Shown: piece by piece, positions 16,720-23,873 of the stretch | Numbering within the stretch: the stretch's first letter is position 1 | Layout: each line of letters begins with the position of its first letter | Origin: Promethearchaeota archaeon | Lineage (GTDB): Archaea > Asgardarchaeota > Lokiarchaeia > Sigyniarchaeales > SOKP01 | DNA: 33,744 nt | Assembly: GCA_016839745.1 (NCBI GenBank) | Contig: JAEOTS010000123.1 | Location: 1-33,744, forward strand | Direction of reading: 5' to 3' | Program-made: the position numbers and the translations under genes | The notes under the pieces: generated by a model | Told to the model about the DNA's origin: nothing | Databases searched by the model: none | Seen by the model: only the letters and a program-made list of their open reading frames with translations

Positions 16720-17352
16720 TATCTCTGCACTCCTTATTGAATTATCAACTAGATCATTGATGCTGACTTTTAATTCTGATTCTTCTACTTCAAACAATTT
16801 CGCGTGAGTTTCAGGGTATTGAGGATTAAATTGACACCCTGCCGAAGCGTCTGAAGAAGTTTTATATAATCCAATTTGTTTATTAATATTAATTACTTCT
16901 TGCTTATCGCATCCAATCAGGGGTCTTAAGAGAATACAATCTTGAATTATATTATTATAAGAATATAAGTTGTCCAAAGTTTGACTAGCTTGTTCTCCCA
17001 GAATATCTCCTGTGACTATTATATTAGTTTCTTCTAATTTTCCTAATTGTTTAGCAATTCTAAGCATTAATCGCTTACATAAAACACAAGTCAATTTTCG
17101 ATCACAAACCTGTTTAAAACCTTCCAAGTTATTATCATGGTTAATGAAATATATTTTCAATTCATCGTTAGTAAACTTTGATAAGATTTTTACGATTTTT
17201 ATTACTTTTATTTTCATCGAACCTTCGTAATCGTCTGAAGTTAAAAACGAGAGAAAAATAGGAGTAAAACCTCTTTTTATCATTACATATGCTGCGATTG
17301 GGCTATCCAAACCACCTGAGAGTAAAGATATAAATTTTCTTACTGTTATCAC
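16708..17352 (-). CDS. Stand-alone ThiI-type PP-loop sulfurtransferase
   Basis: 214 residues. It carries the PP-loop SGGLDSPIAAYVMIKRG near the N-terminus, CVLCKRLMLRIA (the CxxC of archaeal ThiI that handles sulfur), and GDILGEQASQTLDNL, the ThiI signature. These match the C-terminal half of ThiI, the enzyme that makes 4-thiouridine in tRNA. The N-terminal ferredoxin-like and THUMP tRNA-binding domains are missing, so it either uses a separate RNA-binding partner or acts on a different substrate. No ATG is available at the start; GTG 17352 is preferred (TTG 17355 is the only alternative). It begins 6 bases after the CxxCxxCC gene, so the two form an operon. Confidence 0.82.
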   Translation of the reverse strand: MITVRKFISLLSGGLDSPIAAYVMIKRGFTPIFLSFLTSDDYEGSMKIKVIKIVKILSKFTNDELKIYFINHDNNLEGFKQVCDRKLTCVLCKRLMLRIAKQLGKLEETNIIVTGDILGEQASQTLDNLYSYNNIIQDCILLRPLIGCDKQEVININKQIGLYKTSSDASAGCQFNPQYPETHAKLFEVEESELKVSINDLVDNSIRSAEILKF

Positions 17353-17358
17353 CAATTT

Positions 17359-17952
17359 TTAATTTATTGTTATTTCTTCTCTGTCCCATTCCTTTAGATA
17401 TTTATTGAAATCATCAAGCAAGATTTCCCTCGAAATTTTTATTATATTCTTATATTCGAGCTTTTTGATCTTTACCATTAATTTTTTATTTTTTTTTAGG
17501 TGTTCTTGAGCATTAGGATATTCATTTTTAAAAATTTCTTTAATTTTAGCAAAATCCGCTTTTTTTAATAAATCGTAATTCCCTTCTACATAATTACACA
17601 ATGGATCAACACTTATTTGAAAATTAAATGCATCCACTTGTTTTAAAGCCAAGGGATAAGCCTTGCATGCTAATGGTTTCACTTCATGGACAGTACAACC
17701 ATTTTTTGCATCATAAAATGGGCATCCATGAGTTTCATTGTCTAATCGTATTTTATATGTCACAACAAGGATTTTGTTATTTAATATGTCAGGAAAAACT
17801 AAATCTTCTATGATCTTAAAGGCGATACCCCTTTTCTTCGCGATTTCAATTAATATATCTGCTTCATTAGGATACAACGGAATTCTCTTTTTGAATTCAA
17901 TTTCATGACAGCAAGTTCCGCATTTTTGACAAGTATAGTTTAGCTCGGTCAC
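17359..17952 (-). CDS. YkgJ-type CxxCxxCC cysteine-cluster protein
   Basis: 197 residues. The N-terminal CQKCGTCC motif is followed by CPFYDAKNGCTVHEVKPLAC and AYPLAL, the two-part cysteine signature of the YkgJ/UPF0153 family, thought to bind zinc or an iron-sulfur cluster. The remainder is helical, with a Lys-rich stretch near 155-170. Biochemical role unknown in the family. GTG start at 17952. It is the first gene of an apparent two-gene operon with the ThiI-like PP-loop protein, so a part in tRNA sulfur chemistry or electron supply is a reasonable guess. Confidence 0.82.
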   Translation of the reverse strand: MTELNYTCQKCGTCCHEIEFKKRIPLYPNEADILIEIAKKRGIAFKIIEDLVFPDILNNKILVVTYKIRLDNETHGCPFYDAKNGCTVHEVKPLACKAYPLALKQVDAFNFQISVDPLCNYVEGNYDLLKKADFAKIKEIFKNEYPNAQEHLKKNKKLMVKIKKLEYKNIIKISREILLDDFNKYLKEWDREEITIN

Positions 17953-18153
17953 TTCTAGAGGATTAAAAAAATTATTTATGATATAATTGGTACAGAATCC
18001 GTTATATGTAATGATACTTTAGGAAATAAATTTTTTGTGTTATGATTATATTACTTTTACAATAAATTATGTGTCTATTAGGATAACACATTGATTTTAA
18101 AGAAATAATTATGACTCTAATAATATCAATAAACAATACTTAAGGTAAAAAAA

Positions 18154-18969
18154 GTGACAGAGTCTGGGATAAGGGTAATAAAACATGTTGATATTAACGA
18201 GGATGAATTTGTAGATCCTATATGTATTTTAGGGATGCCGGGAATAGCTGATGTCGGAAAATTCGCAATAGATTCTTTAATTGGGCAACTCGATGCAAAG
18301 AACTTTATGGATTTTATCTTTGATGATTATCCTGCAGGAGCTATAGTCGATGATAGTCTGTTATCAGCTCCTAAAGCAGAGATATTATATTGGAAAGATC
18401 CCAGTCGAAAGAGGGATATTTTTTTAATCACCGCTGATGCGCAAAGCTTAACTCCTAAAGGCATATATAGAATTTCAAACTTTCTTACAGAGATAATATA
18501 TCAATGCAAAATAAATTTGATAATAGCTTTAGGGGCGTATCCAGTGAACAGTCGTAAAATAGATGTAAAAGTTCCCAAAATTTATGCAAGTTCGACTAAT
18601 CGAGAATTATTGACAAATTTTTTAACGAAAAACAACTGTAAGAAAATCCAGAAGGGTGTAATTATAGGTGCTAATGGCTTAATCCCTACATTAGCGAAGG
18701 CTAGATTCAATTTAGATGGTATTGTCCTTTTAGCGGAAACAGATAATATTGCCATGGTAAATGAGGATATCACCGATTTAAAAGCCTCAATAACTCTTTT
18801 GGAAATGCTTAAGAAGTCATTTACATTACCAATTAAAAAGAAATATTCCCTCGAAAATATTGATGACATTACAAAAAACCTTCAGAATAAAAGAGACCAA
18901 CTCGAAAAAGATTTAAACACATTTGAATTTGTAGATACTGAGGATAAGAGAAAGTCATTGTATATTTAA
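18154..18969 (+). CDS. PAC2-family proteasome-assembly chaperone-like protein
   Basis: 271 residues. The family core is clear: ILGMPGIADVGKFAIDSLI near the N-terminus, a Rossmann-like central sheet (IFLITADAQSLTPKGIYRIS, INLIIALGAYP) and IIGANGLIPTLAKARFNLDG later. The C-terminus is a probable coiled coil (LQNKRDQLEKDLNTFEF). Eukaryotic PAC2 pairs with PAC1 in assembly of the 20S alpha ring; archaeal homologues (for example PbaA) resemble it but bind other partners as well, so the client is uncertain. GTG start at 18154. The 200 bases upstream hold no gene and no clear structure. Confidence 0.85.
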   Translation: MTESGIRVIKHVDINEDEFVDPICILGMPGIADVGKFAIDSLIGQLDAKNFMDFIFDDYPAGAIVDDSLLSAPKAEILYWKDPSRKRDIFLITADAQSLTPKGIYRISNFLTEIIYQCKINLIIALGAYPVNSRKIDVKVPKIYASSTNRELLTNFLTKNNCKKIQKGVIIGANGLIPTLAKARFNLDGIVLLAETDNIAMVNEDITDLKASITLLEMLKKSFTLPIKKKYSLENIDDITKNLQNKRDQLEKDLNTFEFVDTEDKRKSLYI

Positions 18970-19039
18970 TTTCAATTAATTTCCTTACTTTTTGCTAATT
19001 TTTTCGCAATTCTACTAGCTTTCTAAATTATTTACGAAA

Positions 19040-19048
19040 AATATTTTA
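19040..19048 (+). promoter_or_regulatory. Possible TATA box of rpoP, implying a leaderless message
   Basis: AATATTTTA is centred about 26 bases before the ATG at 19071, the usual spacing between TATA box and transcription start in archaea, so the start codon may be at or next to the 5' end. Confidence 0.35.
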
Positions 19049-19070
19049 ACCTTAGTTAATTTTTTAAATT

Positions 19071-19220
19071 ATGAATTATGTATGTGCTAGAAAAAGCTGT
19101 GGGAAAGAGGTTTCTAAAAAAGAATTAAACGCTCTACCTGGAATTAAATGTTCTCACTGTGGATTTCGCATCTTATATAAAAAACGCCCAGATGTAATAA
19201 AAAGAATAAAAGTACGATAA
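19071..19220 (+). CDS. rpoP: DNA-directed RNA polymerase subunit P (Rpb12)
   Basis: A 49-codon gene found by reading the gap between PAC2 and TFB. The product contains LPGIKCSHCGFRILYKKRP, the hallmark of archaeal RpoP and eukaryotic Rpb12, ending in a basic tail (VIKRIKVR). Rpb12 is a small zinc-binding subunit needed for correct assembly of the polymerase D/L platform and for open-complex formation. The first cysteine pair is spaced C-x4-C (CARKSC) where archaeal relatives I recall have C-x2-C; the second pair is a normal CxxC. The gene is followed at once by a T-run and lies back to back with the TFB gene 38 bases away. Confidence 0.9.
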   Translation: MNYVCARKSCGKEVSKKELNALPGIKCSHCGFRILYKKRPDVIKRIKVR

Positions 19221-19249
19221 TTTTTTTATTTAGAAGCAAATCACTTCTA
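19221..19249 (+). terminator. U-run terminator after rpoP, with an adjacent inverted repeat
   Basis: Seven T directly follow the rpoP stop, the simple archaeal termination signal. Next to it TAGAAG (19231-19236) and CTTCTA (19244-19249) form a 6-base inverted repeat with a 7-base loop, in the 37-base gap between convergent rpoP and TFB. Confidence 0.4.
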
Positions 19250-19257
19250 AAAGCATT

Positions 19258-20175
19258 TTATTGCTTTAAATCAAATCTCAAATGATTAACTATTTCTTTA
19301 TATCTGTTTCGTATTGTAGCTTCTGTAACTCCTGCCGCTAATGAAATTTCTTTTTGAGTACGGCGCTCCCCCTCCTGTATTGCTGCTACATATAACGCAG
19401 CTCCCGCTAATCCAGTGGGTGCTTTCCCCGCCGTAATACGATATTTCTTAGCTAACTTTAATAGTTCCGCAGCTCGGTTCTGAGTTCTCCCGGAAAGGTT
19501 TAGTTCCGCGCAAAATCTTGGGATAAAATTTATTGGAGAGGAAACTTGAATACTAATTTTTAATTCGTTTAATGTAAGCCTATAACAGCGAGCAATTTTT
19601 TTTTTATCGACGAGAGCAAATTCGATAAAATCATCAAGAGTTTTAGGAATATTATTTAATCTACAGGATAAATAAATTGAAGCTATAAGCATTGCTTCAA
19701 TAGATCTTCCTCGTATTAGATTTTTATGTGCCATTTTTCTATATATATGAGCTGCTGATTCTTTTAATTCTCTTGACAAGTTAAGCTGCGAAGAAAAGCG
19801 ATCTAATTCATTCATCGCATAGGCTAAATTTCGATCTATTGATTTATTGGTTCTCGTTCTAACGTGCCATTTCCTTAAACGGTAAACCTCAGCTTTCATT
19901 TTAGGGCTTATACTTTTTCCGAATGCGTCTTTATTTTTCCATCCAATCATTGTACTTAATCCTTTATCGTGCAGCGTTAAAGTTGTTGGTGCTCCTACTC
20001 GAACTTTTTTACTAGCTTCTTCTGAGGAAAAAGCTCTCCATTCTGGACCAGAATCAATGATTTTTTGGCTTAAAACAAGACCACATACATTGCATATAAC
20101 TTCGCCGCGAGCATTGTCAGATACTAGATTAGTATTCCCACATTCTGGGCATAAATTTAAATTATTTTGAGACAT
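19258..20175 (-). CDS. tfb: Transcription initiation factor TFB (TFIIB family)
   Basis: 305 residues from ATG 20175; an upstream TTG at 20187 adds only MDLS. The N-terminal zinc ribbon has C9, C12, C28 and C31, followed by the B-reader/B-linker region with GPEWRAFSSEE and the arginine-rich stretch leading to KMKAEVYRLRKWH. Two cyclin repeats follow (about 115-200 and 210-300), the second ending in the helix-turn-helix QKEISLAAGVTEATIRNRYKE that reads the BRE element. TFB binds TBP on the TATA box and recruits RNA polymerase. Single full-length copy, convergent with rpoP. Confidence 0.96.
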   Translation of the reverse strand: MSQNNLNLCPECGNTNLVSDNARGEVICNVCGLVLSQKIIDSGPEWRAFSSEEASKKVRVGAPTTLTLHDKGLSTMIGWKNKDAFGKSISPKMKAEVYRLRKWHVRTRTNKSIDRNLAYAMNELDRFSSQLNLSRELKESAAHIYRKMAHKNLIRGRSIEAMLIASIYLSCRLNNIPKTLDDFIEFALVDKKKIARCYRLTLNELKISIQVSSPINFIPRFCAELNLSGRTQNRAAELLKLAKKYRITAGKAPTGLAGAALYVAAIQEGERRTQKEISLAAGVTEATIRNRYKEIVNHLRFDLKQ

Positions 20176-20334
20176 TGAAAGATCCAATTACCTATACCCA
20201 CATATATTTCAAATCCTTAATTTCTATAATTAAAGTCATACTTTTAAATGTTTGCGTTTTATGGATTTATCAGCTAATAAAATTCACATTTAGAAATTTT
20301 AGAGTACGACATTTCACCAAAAATTTTTAATAAG

Positions 20335-20826
20335 ATGGAGTTTTCTAATTATATAATGCGACATTATTATAAAAGTCACGGGAAACATTGTTATCTGCGA
20401 TCATTTCAGACATCTTGCAAAAAGTGTGGTGCAGATGTGCTGTATTGGGAGTGCACTCACGGTAGCAAAATTTTTTTTGAGTATCCACCTTATGGAAAAT
20501 TACAAAGGCATTATTGTCGGAAAGATCGCGGGTTATTAAACAAGAGGAAAGTATTTCCAATTGTTGTTAAACCACCTAAAGGTCTTTTAGAAGACCCATA
20601 TTTTAGTTGCCCTGTGTGTGGAAAATTATTTAAAAAAGAAGCATCACTGCAAAATCACTTAAAAGAACAAAAAAGAGACGATTTAAAGCATTTTTTATTT
20701 GTTAATAATAAATTAACTTTTAAAGAAAATATCAACAAAAAGAATAAATTTGGCTCTGAAATCAATAAATCTCAATATGAACCCAAGTTTGGGAGAATAA
20801 ACATAAAGACCTCAAAAGAAGAATAA
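20335..20826 (+). CDS. Two-part zinc-binding protein with a C2H2-like finger
   Basis: 163 residues. The first metal-site candidate uses C28, C31, C40, H42, H59 and C61 (CKKCGADVLYWECTHG, then GKLQRHYC); the second is C2H2-like with C92, C95, H108 and H119, a wider second half than a classical finger. The last 45 residues are Lys/Asn-rich and probably disordered. I recognise the general kind (archaeal proteins with a C-x2-C-G-A-D-V block) but no function; nucleic-acid binding is plausible. ATG start at 20335, without a visible Shine-Dalgarno; a second ATG at 20356 is possible. Confidence 0.65.
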   Translation: MEFSNYIMRHYYKSHGKHCYLRSFQTSCKKCGADVLYWECTHGSKIFFEYPPYGKLQRHYCRKDRGLLNKRKVFPIVVKPPKGLLEDPYFSCPVCGKLFKKEASLQNHLKEQKRDDLKHFLFVNNKLTFKENINKKNKFGSEINKSQYEPKFGRINIKTSKEE

Positions 20827-20931
20827 ATATGTAACCACAAATTTTTAATACAAATTTTATAATTATATTTATACTATTATTATTATTATTTTTTCACTAG
20901 GATAATTAAATCTAAAAAATTGGAAAAAAAA

Positions 20932-21537
20932 ATGCCCACTGATCCAGCCACTGTTGTTAACAATTTATTACAAAGAGATCCCAGTATTATTGCTGCTGCT
21001 TTAGTTCAAGGAAGAGATACTATTCTTTACTCAACAGATAATTGGGACGTTAGCGCTGATATTAGTAGAGTTATCTCAAGCTGGAATAGTTTGACAGCTC
21101 AATTTATCATGATTTCAGGCGTGAAATACTCTGTTCTTCAATGTACTTCGGAAAGATTGGTAGCTACTTCAATTCGAGGTGAAGGTCACATTCTTGGAGC
21201 AAAAGATGAAGAACATAAATTAATTATTTATCTTGAACCTGACGGCGAACCTATGGGAGCAACGATGGATACAGCGAGAGCGCTTTCACAACTAAGCTCA
21301 AAACAAACCTATATGGACGGTAACGCTCAATTAGGTGGTGCAAGCAAGCCTTCTGCCTCGGTTGGAGCGAATATCGACCCACAATTGAAGGGGGAAGTCC
21401 AATCCTTCCTAGAATGGATTAAGGATAGTGAGGGGTTATCGGGATACATCAATTATTATCTTCAACAAAACAATACTTCTATTATTTCGGAGCTTTCAAA
21501 AATCTACGCCGAGTTAAGGCAAATATTTGGAGTATAA
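20932..21537 (+). CDS. Probable roadblock/LC7 (LAMTOR-like) domain protein
   Basis: 201 residues from ATG 20932 (TTG 20920 would add MEKK). The first 110 residues alternate helix and strand in the way of roadblock/profilin-like domains: an N-terminal helix (ATVVNNLLQRDPSIIAAALV), a strand (DTILYSTD), a helix (ADISRVISSWNSL), then paired strands (KYSVLQCTSERLVATSIRG, HKLIIYLEPDGEP) and a closing helix (ATMDTARALSQLS). The C-terminal 60 residues are helical. Roadblock proteins are enriched in Asgard archaea, where they are candidates for GTPase-regulating platforms; the small GTPase at 33214 shows the partner class in this genome. Family membership is judged by eye from pattern only. Confidence 0.55.
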   Translation: MPTDPATVVNNLLQRDPSIIAAALVQGRDTILYSTDNWDVSADISRVISSWNSLTAQFIMISGVKYSVLQCTSERLVATSIRGEGHILGAKDEEHKLIIYLEPDGEPMGATMDTARALSQLSSKQTYMDGNAQLGGASKPSASVGANIDPQLKGEVQSFLEWIKDSEGLSGYINYYLQQNNTSIISELSKIYAELRQIFGV

Positions 21538-21614
21538 TTTTATTCTTGGGTTAAACATAAGTTTTAATTAAGTTTTATTAGATATATTCACATAGAGTTA
21601 AATTACCAAGTTAA

Positions 21615-22124
21615 GTGAGAGTATTGGAGAATTCAGGCAAGAATACCAAAGAGGTTTCAAAAAACAAAGATGACAAACTTCTATCAGATAATATTTCGTC
21701 CAAAAATCAAGTTACTGGTAAAAGTAAAGGGCAATCAGAAGGTGTAAAGACAAAAAAGAAGGGGAAAAAACATCTCTCAACTGAAGAAGAATTAGATATC
21801 CCTTTAGTTCCCGAATCCCCGAAACAAAAGGATAAAATAACGATTAATTCTCCTGGACTTTCCGCTGACTTGGTTACACAAATGAAAAAGCTTGAGTCAG
21901 AAAAAAACAAGGTCGTTTTAGTAAATTGTGAACGTTGCAAGGAAATAATTGCCGTGCCTATTCCTAGAGTTTTTGTTTTAAAGTCTGAGTTACCAGTTGT
22001 TCCCATAAGCTATATTCACAAAAATTCTAAGAAAAAAGATCAACATTGTATTACGCTTCATCTTGATCATGATTTCGACATACGTAGGCAACGAATTTCT
22101 GATGTAGTTTTTGCTCCTAAGTAA
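21615..22124 (+). CDS. Unrecognised protein with Lys-rich disordered N-terminus and a compact C-terminal domain
   Basis: 169 residues, not recognised. Residues 1-75 are rich in Lys, Ser and Asn and contain GVKTKKKGKKHL; they are probably disordered and could bind nucleic acid or membrane. Residues about 85-169 look folded, with a single CERC pair followed by AVPIPRVFVLKSELPVVPIS, YIHKNSKKKDQHCITLHLDH and a basic end (DIRRQRISDVV). GTG start at 21615. It lies 77 bases behind the roadblock-like gene on the same strand, so the two may share a transcript and a role. Confidence 0.6.
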   Translation: MRVLENSGKNTKEVSKNKDDKLLSDNISSKNQVTGKSKGQSEGVKTKKKGKKHLSTEEELDIPLVPESPKQKDKITINSPGLSADLVTQMKKLESEKNKVVLVNCERCKEIIAVPIPRVFVLKSELPVVPISYIHKNSKKKDQHCITLHLDHDFDIRRQRISDVVFAPK

Positions 22125-22162
22125 CTACTATTATAAAATTAACGGACAACTAATTCTTTTTA

Positions 22163-22393
22163 TTAAAGATTCAATATTAAGTTAGAAATAATTGCTATAA
22201 GAATTGGTATTAAACACAATAAACAGAGAAAAGATATAAAGCTGTTTCTCCACTTTAAATCATTCGGATTAAGAATTGTATTGCAATTGTGACATATTTT
22301 CTGATTTGCGTCAATAATTTGAATACTACAGTTATAACAGCTTTTCATTGTTTTATTTTCATCAATAGGTAAGCTCTCTTTAGATTCAGACAT
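22163..22393 (-). CDS. Small zinc-ribbon membrane protein
   Basis: 76 residues. One zinc ribbon (CYNC ... CHNC at about residues 19-37) is followed by a single hydrophobic segment (about 49-74, FISFLCLLCLIPILIAIISNL). The ribbon would face the cytoplasm. Such proteins are common in archaea and of unknown function. ATG start. It is convergent with the Lys-rich protein gene (38-base gap). Confidence 0.65.
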   Translation of the reverse strand: MSESKESLPIDENKTMKSCYNCSIQIIDANQKICHNCNTILNPNDLKWRNSFISFLCLLCLIPILIAIISNLILNL

Positions 22394-22495
22394 TAAAAAT
22401 CAATGACTAAAATTTTTTAAAAGAATTAAAAAATATGCTGTATACTATATTATATAATTTTATTGTTAATTTATATAATAAAGACATTGTTTTAT

Positions 22496-22501
22496 AGGTG
22501 A
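22496..22501 (+). promoter_or_regulatory. Shine-Dalgarno AGGTGA placed for an ATT start
   Basis: AGGTGA matches the complement of the usual archaeal 16S rRNA 3' end. Seven bases separate it from ATT 22509. The GTG inside it (22499) starts only an 8-codon frame ending at TAG and is therefore not the gene start. Confidence 0.6.
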
Positions 22502-22508
22502 GTAATCG

Positions 22509-23312
22509 ATTTCTGGTTATATAGGTAAAAGAATTAGATTAGAGAGGATTTTCAACCGGGAAACAAAAAGAACAATCATAATTCCCATGGATCATGGGTT
22601 AACTGAGGGACCCATTAAAGGAATCGACAGAAATTTAGGAGATATGGTTAACAAAATAGCTTTAGGAGGGGCAAATGCAGTTTTAGGCCATATAGGGATT
22701 CCACTTTATGCCCACAGAGGATATGGTCCAGACATTGGCTTGATTTTGCATTTATCCGGTTCAACTTCGCTAAGTCCGGAATCAAATTACAAGGTATTAG
22801 TCAACGACGTATTAGAAGCTGTAAAGTTAGGTGCTGATGGCGTCTCTTTACACATTAACATTGGAACAAAAACAGATCCAGAAATGTTGGAGATTTTAGG
22901 AAAGGTTTCACGAGAATGCCGAGAATTCGGGATGCCCCTTTTAGCTATGATGTACCCTAGAGGCGAAAATGTCGAAGACGAACACGACGCTCAGGTTGTT
23001 AAAATTGCAGCAAGAGTTGCTGCGGAGCTCGGTGCAGATATCGTAAAAACCAATTGGACAGGAGATCCCGATTCTTTCAAGGAAGTCGTTGACGGATGTA
23101 TGACCCCAGTAATTATCGCGGGAGGCGTGAAGGCAGGTATTAAAGAGCTTTTAGAAATAACAAAACAATCAATAGATGTTGGTGGTGCAGGAGTCGCGTA
23201 CGGTAGAAATGTTTTTCAATCGGAAAACCCAAGGAAGGTCGTGAAAGCGCTTCATTTAATCGTTCACGAGAATTATGGAGTAAATGAAGCCATAAAAGAA
23301 TTGAGATTATAG
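22509..23312 (+). CDS. 2-amino-3,7-dideoxy-D-threo-hept-6-ulosonate (ADH) synthase, with an apparent ATT start
   Basis: 267 residues if read from ATT 22509, the normal family length. The N-terminal strand and helix GYIGKRIRLERIFNRETKRT come before the usual IIIPMDHGLTEGPIKG, so ATG 22587 (241 residues) would cut off the first barrel elements. LHLSGSTSLSPESN, AMMYPRGENVEDEHD and the Schiff-base lysine block DIVKTNWTGD are those of archaeal class I aldolase-type ADH synthases (MJ0400 kind) rather than plain fructose-bisphosphate aldolase. The enzyme starts the archaeal aromatic amino-acid route that lacks DAHP. No ATG, GTG or TTG occurs in frame between the TAA at 22503 and codon 27. A single-base sequence error is the alternative to a true ATT start. 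Confidence 0.9.
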   Translation: MSGYIGKRIRLERIFNRETKRTIIIPMDHGLTEGPIKGIDRNLGDMVNKIALGGANAVLGHIGIPLYAHRGYGPDIGLILHLSGSTSLSPESNYKVLVNDVLEAVKLGADGVSLHINIGTKTDPEMLEILGKVSRECREFGMPLLAMMYPRGENVEDEHDAQVVKIAARVAAELGADIVKTNWTGDPDSFKEVVDGCMTPVIIAGGVKAGIKELLEITKQSIDVGGAGVAYGRNVFQSENPRKVVKALHLIVHENYGVNEAIKELRL

Positions 23313-23349
23313 ACCTAATTTAAAAAGTTTTAACGTATTATTTCGAAAA

Positions 23350-23718
23350 ATGAAAGCTATCATCGAAAGATCAAAGCAGTTAGATAGAATTAAAATATAT
23401 ATTTCAATTTTTAAATTACATAAAAGTTATCTCGTACTTATTTCCGACCAAGAGACTATGGGTATAGGAAATGTAACTTTAGGGATCCCCCCTTCAATTG
23501 AAGGTATGAAAGTATCAGCAGCCACTCATCAATTATTCGGAGTTCAACAAAAAATATTAAGTAATATTATTGTTGAAAAGACATCTTCCTTTTTGAACGC
23601 CCCTGTATTATTACTGCTGTTTTTAAAATCTGTAAGAGATGATCACGAGATTTCTAAACCATTAATATTATTTTTAAATGAGATATTAATTGACATACCA
23701 AAAAACGGCAACGATTAA
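23350..23718 (+). CDS. Small protein, possibly a PAC3/PAC4-like proteasome-assembly chaperone
   Basis: 122 residues, no cysteine motif or membrane helix. Strand-rich first half (IKIYISIFKLHKSYLVLISD), then QETMGIGNVTLGIPP, a helix with FGVQQKILSNIIVEKTSSF, a strand APVLLLLFLKS and a final helix. The LVLISDQ-type strand followed by a Gly-rich turn, with this length, is like the small barrel of PAC3/PAC4 chaperones, and a PAC2-family gene lies 4.4 kb upstream. This is a structural impression only. ATG start 37 bases after ADH synthase, so the two are probably co-transcribed. Confidence 0.6.
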   Translation: MKAIIERSKQLDRIKIYISIFKLHKSYLVLISDQETMGIGNVTLGIPPSIEGMKVSAATHQLFGVQQKILSNIIVEKTSSFLNAPVLLLLFLKSVRDDHEISKPLILFLNEILIDIPKNGND

Positions 23719-23793
23719 CTAGTTAACGATAAATGCTAAAACAAGTAATACAGGGAGTGGGACTCGAACCCACGTAGAGCTATCTCACCGGAT

Positions 23794-23839
23794 ATCCCAT
23801 CAGAAACTCCGTTAATCAACGGAAGTGTTTAATATTGAT
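23794..23839 (-). other. Intron 2 of tRNA-Leu, canonical position 37/38 (46 bases)
   Basis: A bulge-helix-bulge fits: loop bases CUCA (32-35, after removal of intron 1) pair with UGGG near the intron's 3' end, and the next UCA pairs with UGA inside it, leaving three-base bulges AGA and AUA. Cutting after the second base of each gives the 37/38 junction. Confidence 0.7.
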
Positions 23840-23843
23840 CTTG

Positions 23844-23873
23844 AATCCGTGTTGTGAGAATTTTTCTCACAAA
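23844..23873 (-). other. Intron 1 of tRNA-Leu, non-canonical position 32/33 or 33/34 (30 bases)
   Basis: It contains a strong hairpin, TTGTGAGAA with TTCTCACAA around a loop of three A. A U at both junctions leaves two equal choices: removal of 23844-23873 or of 23845-23874. Either restores C32 U33 before CAA. A relaxed bulge-helix-bulge is likely but I could not draw a perfect one. Confidence 0.55.

Noticed and set aside
20868..20892. TATTATTATTATTATT tract before the roadblock-like gene as a repeat element
   Set aside because: Short AT-rich run in an AT-rich intergenic region; no unit longer than 3 bases and no second copy noted.
22499..22525. GTG 22499 as the ADH synthase start
   Set aside because: It is out of frame, stops after 8 codons, and lies inside the AGGTGA Shine-Dalgarno.
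22587..23312. ADH synthase beginning at ATG 22587
   Set aside because: It would lose 26 conserved N-terminal residues coded in the same frame just upstream; used only as the fallback if the ATT start is wrong.
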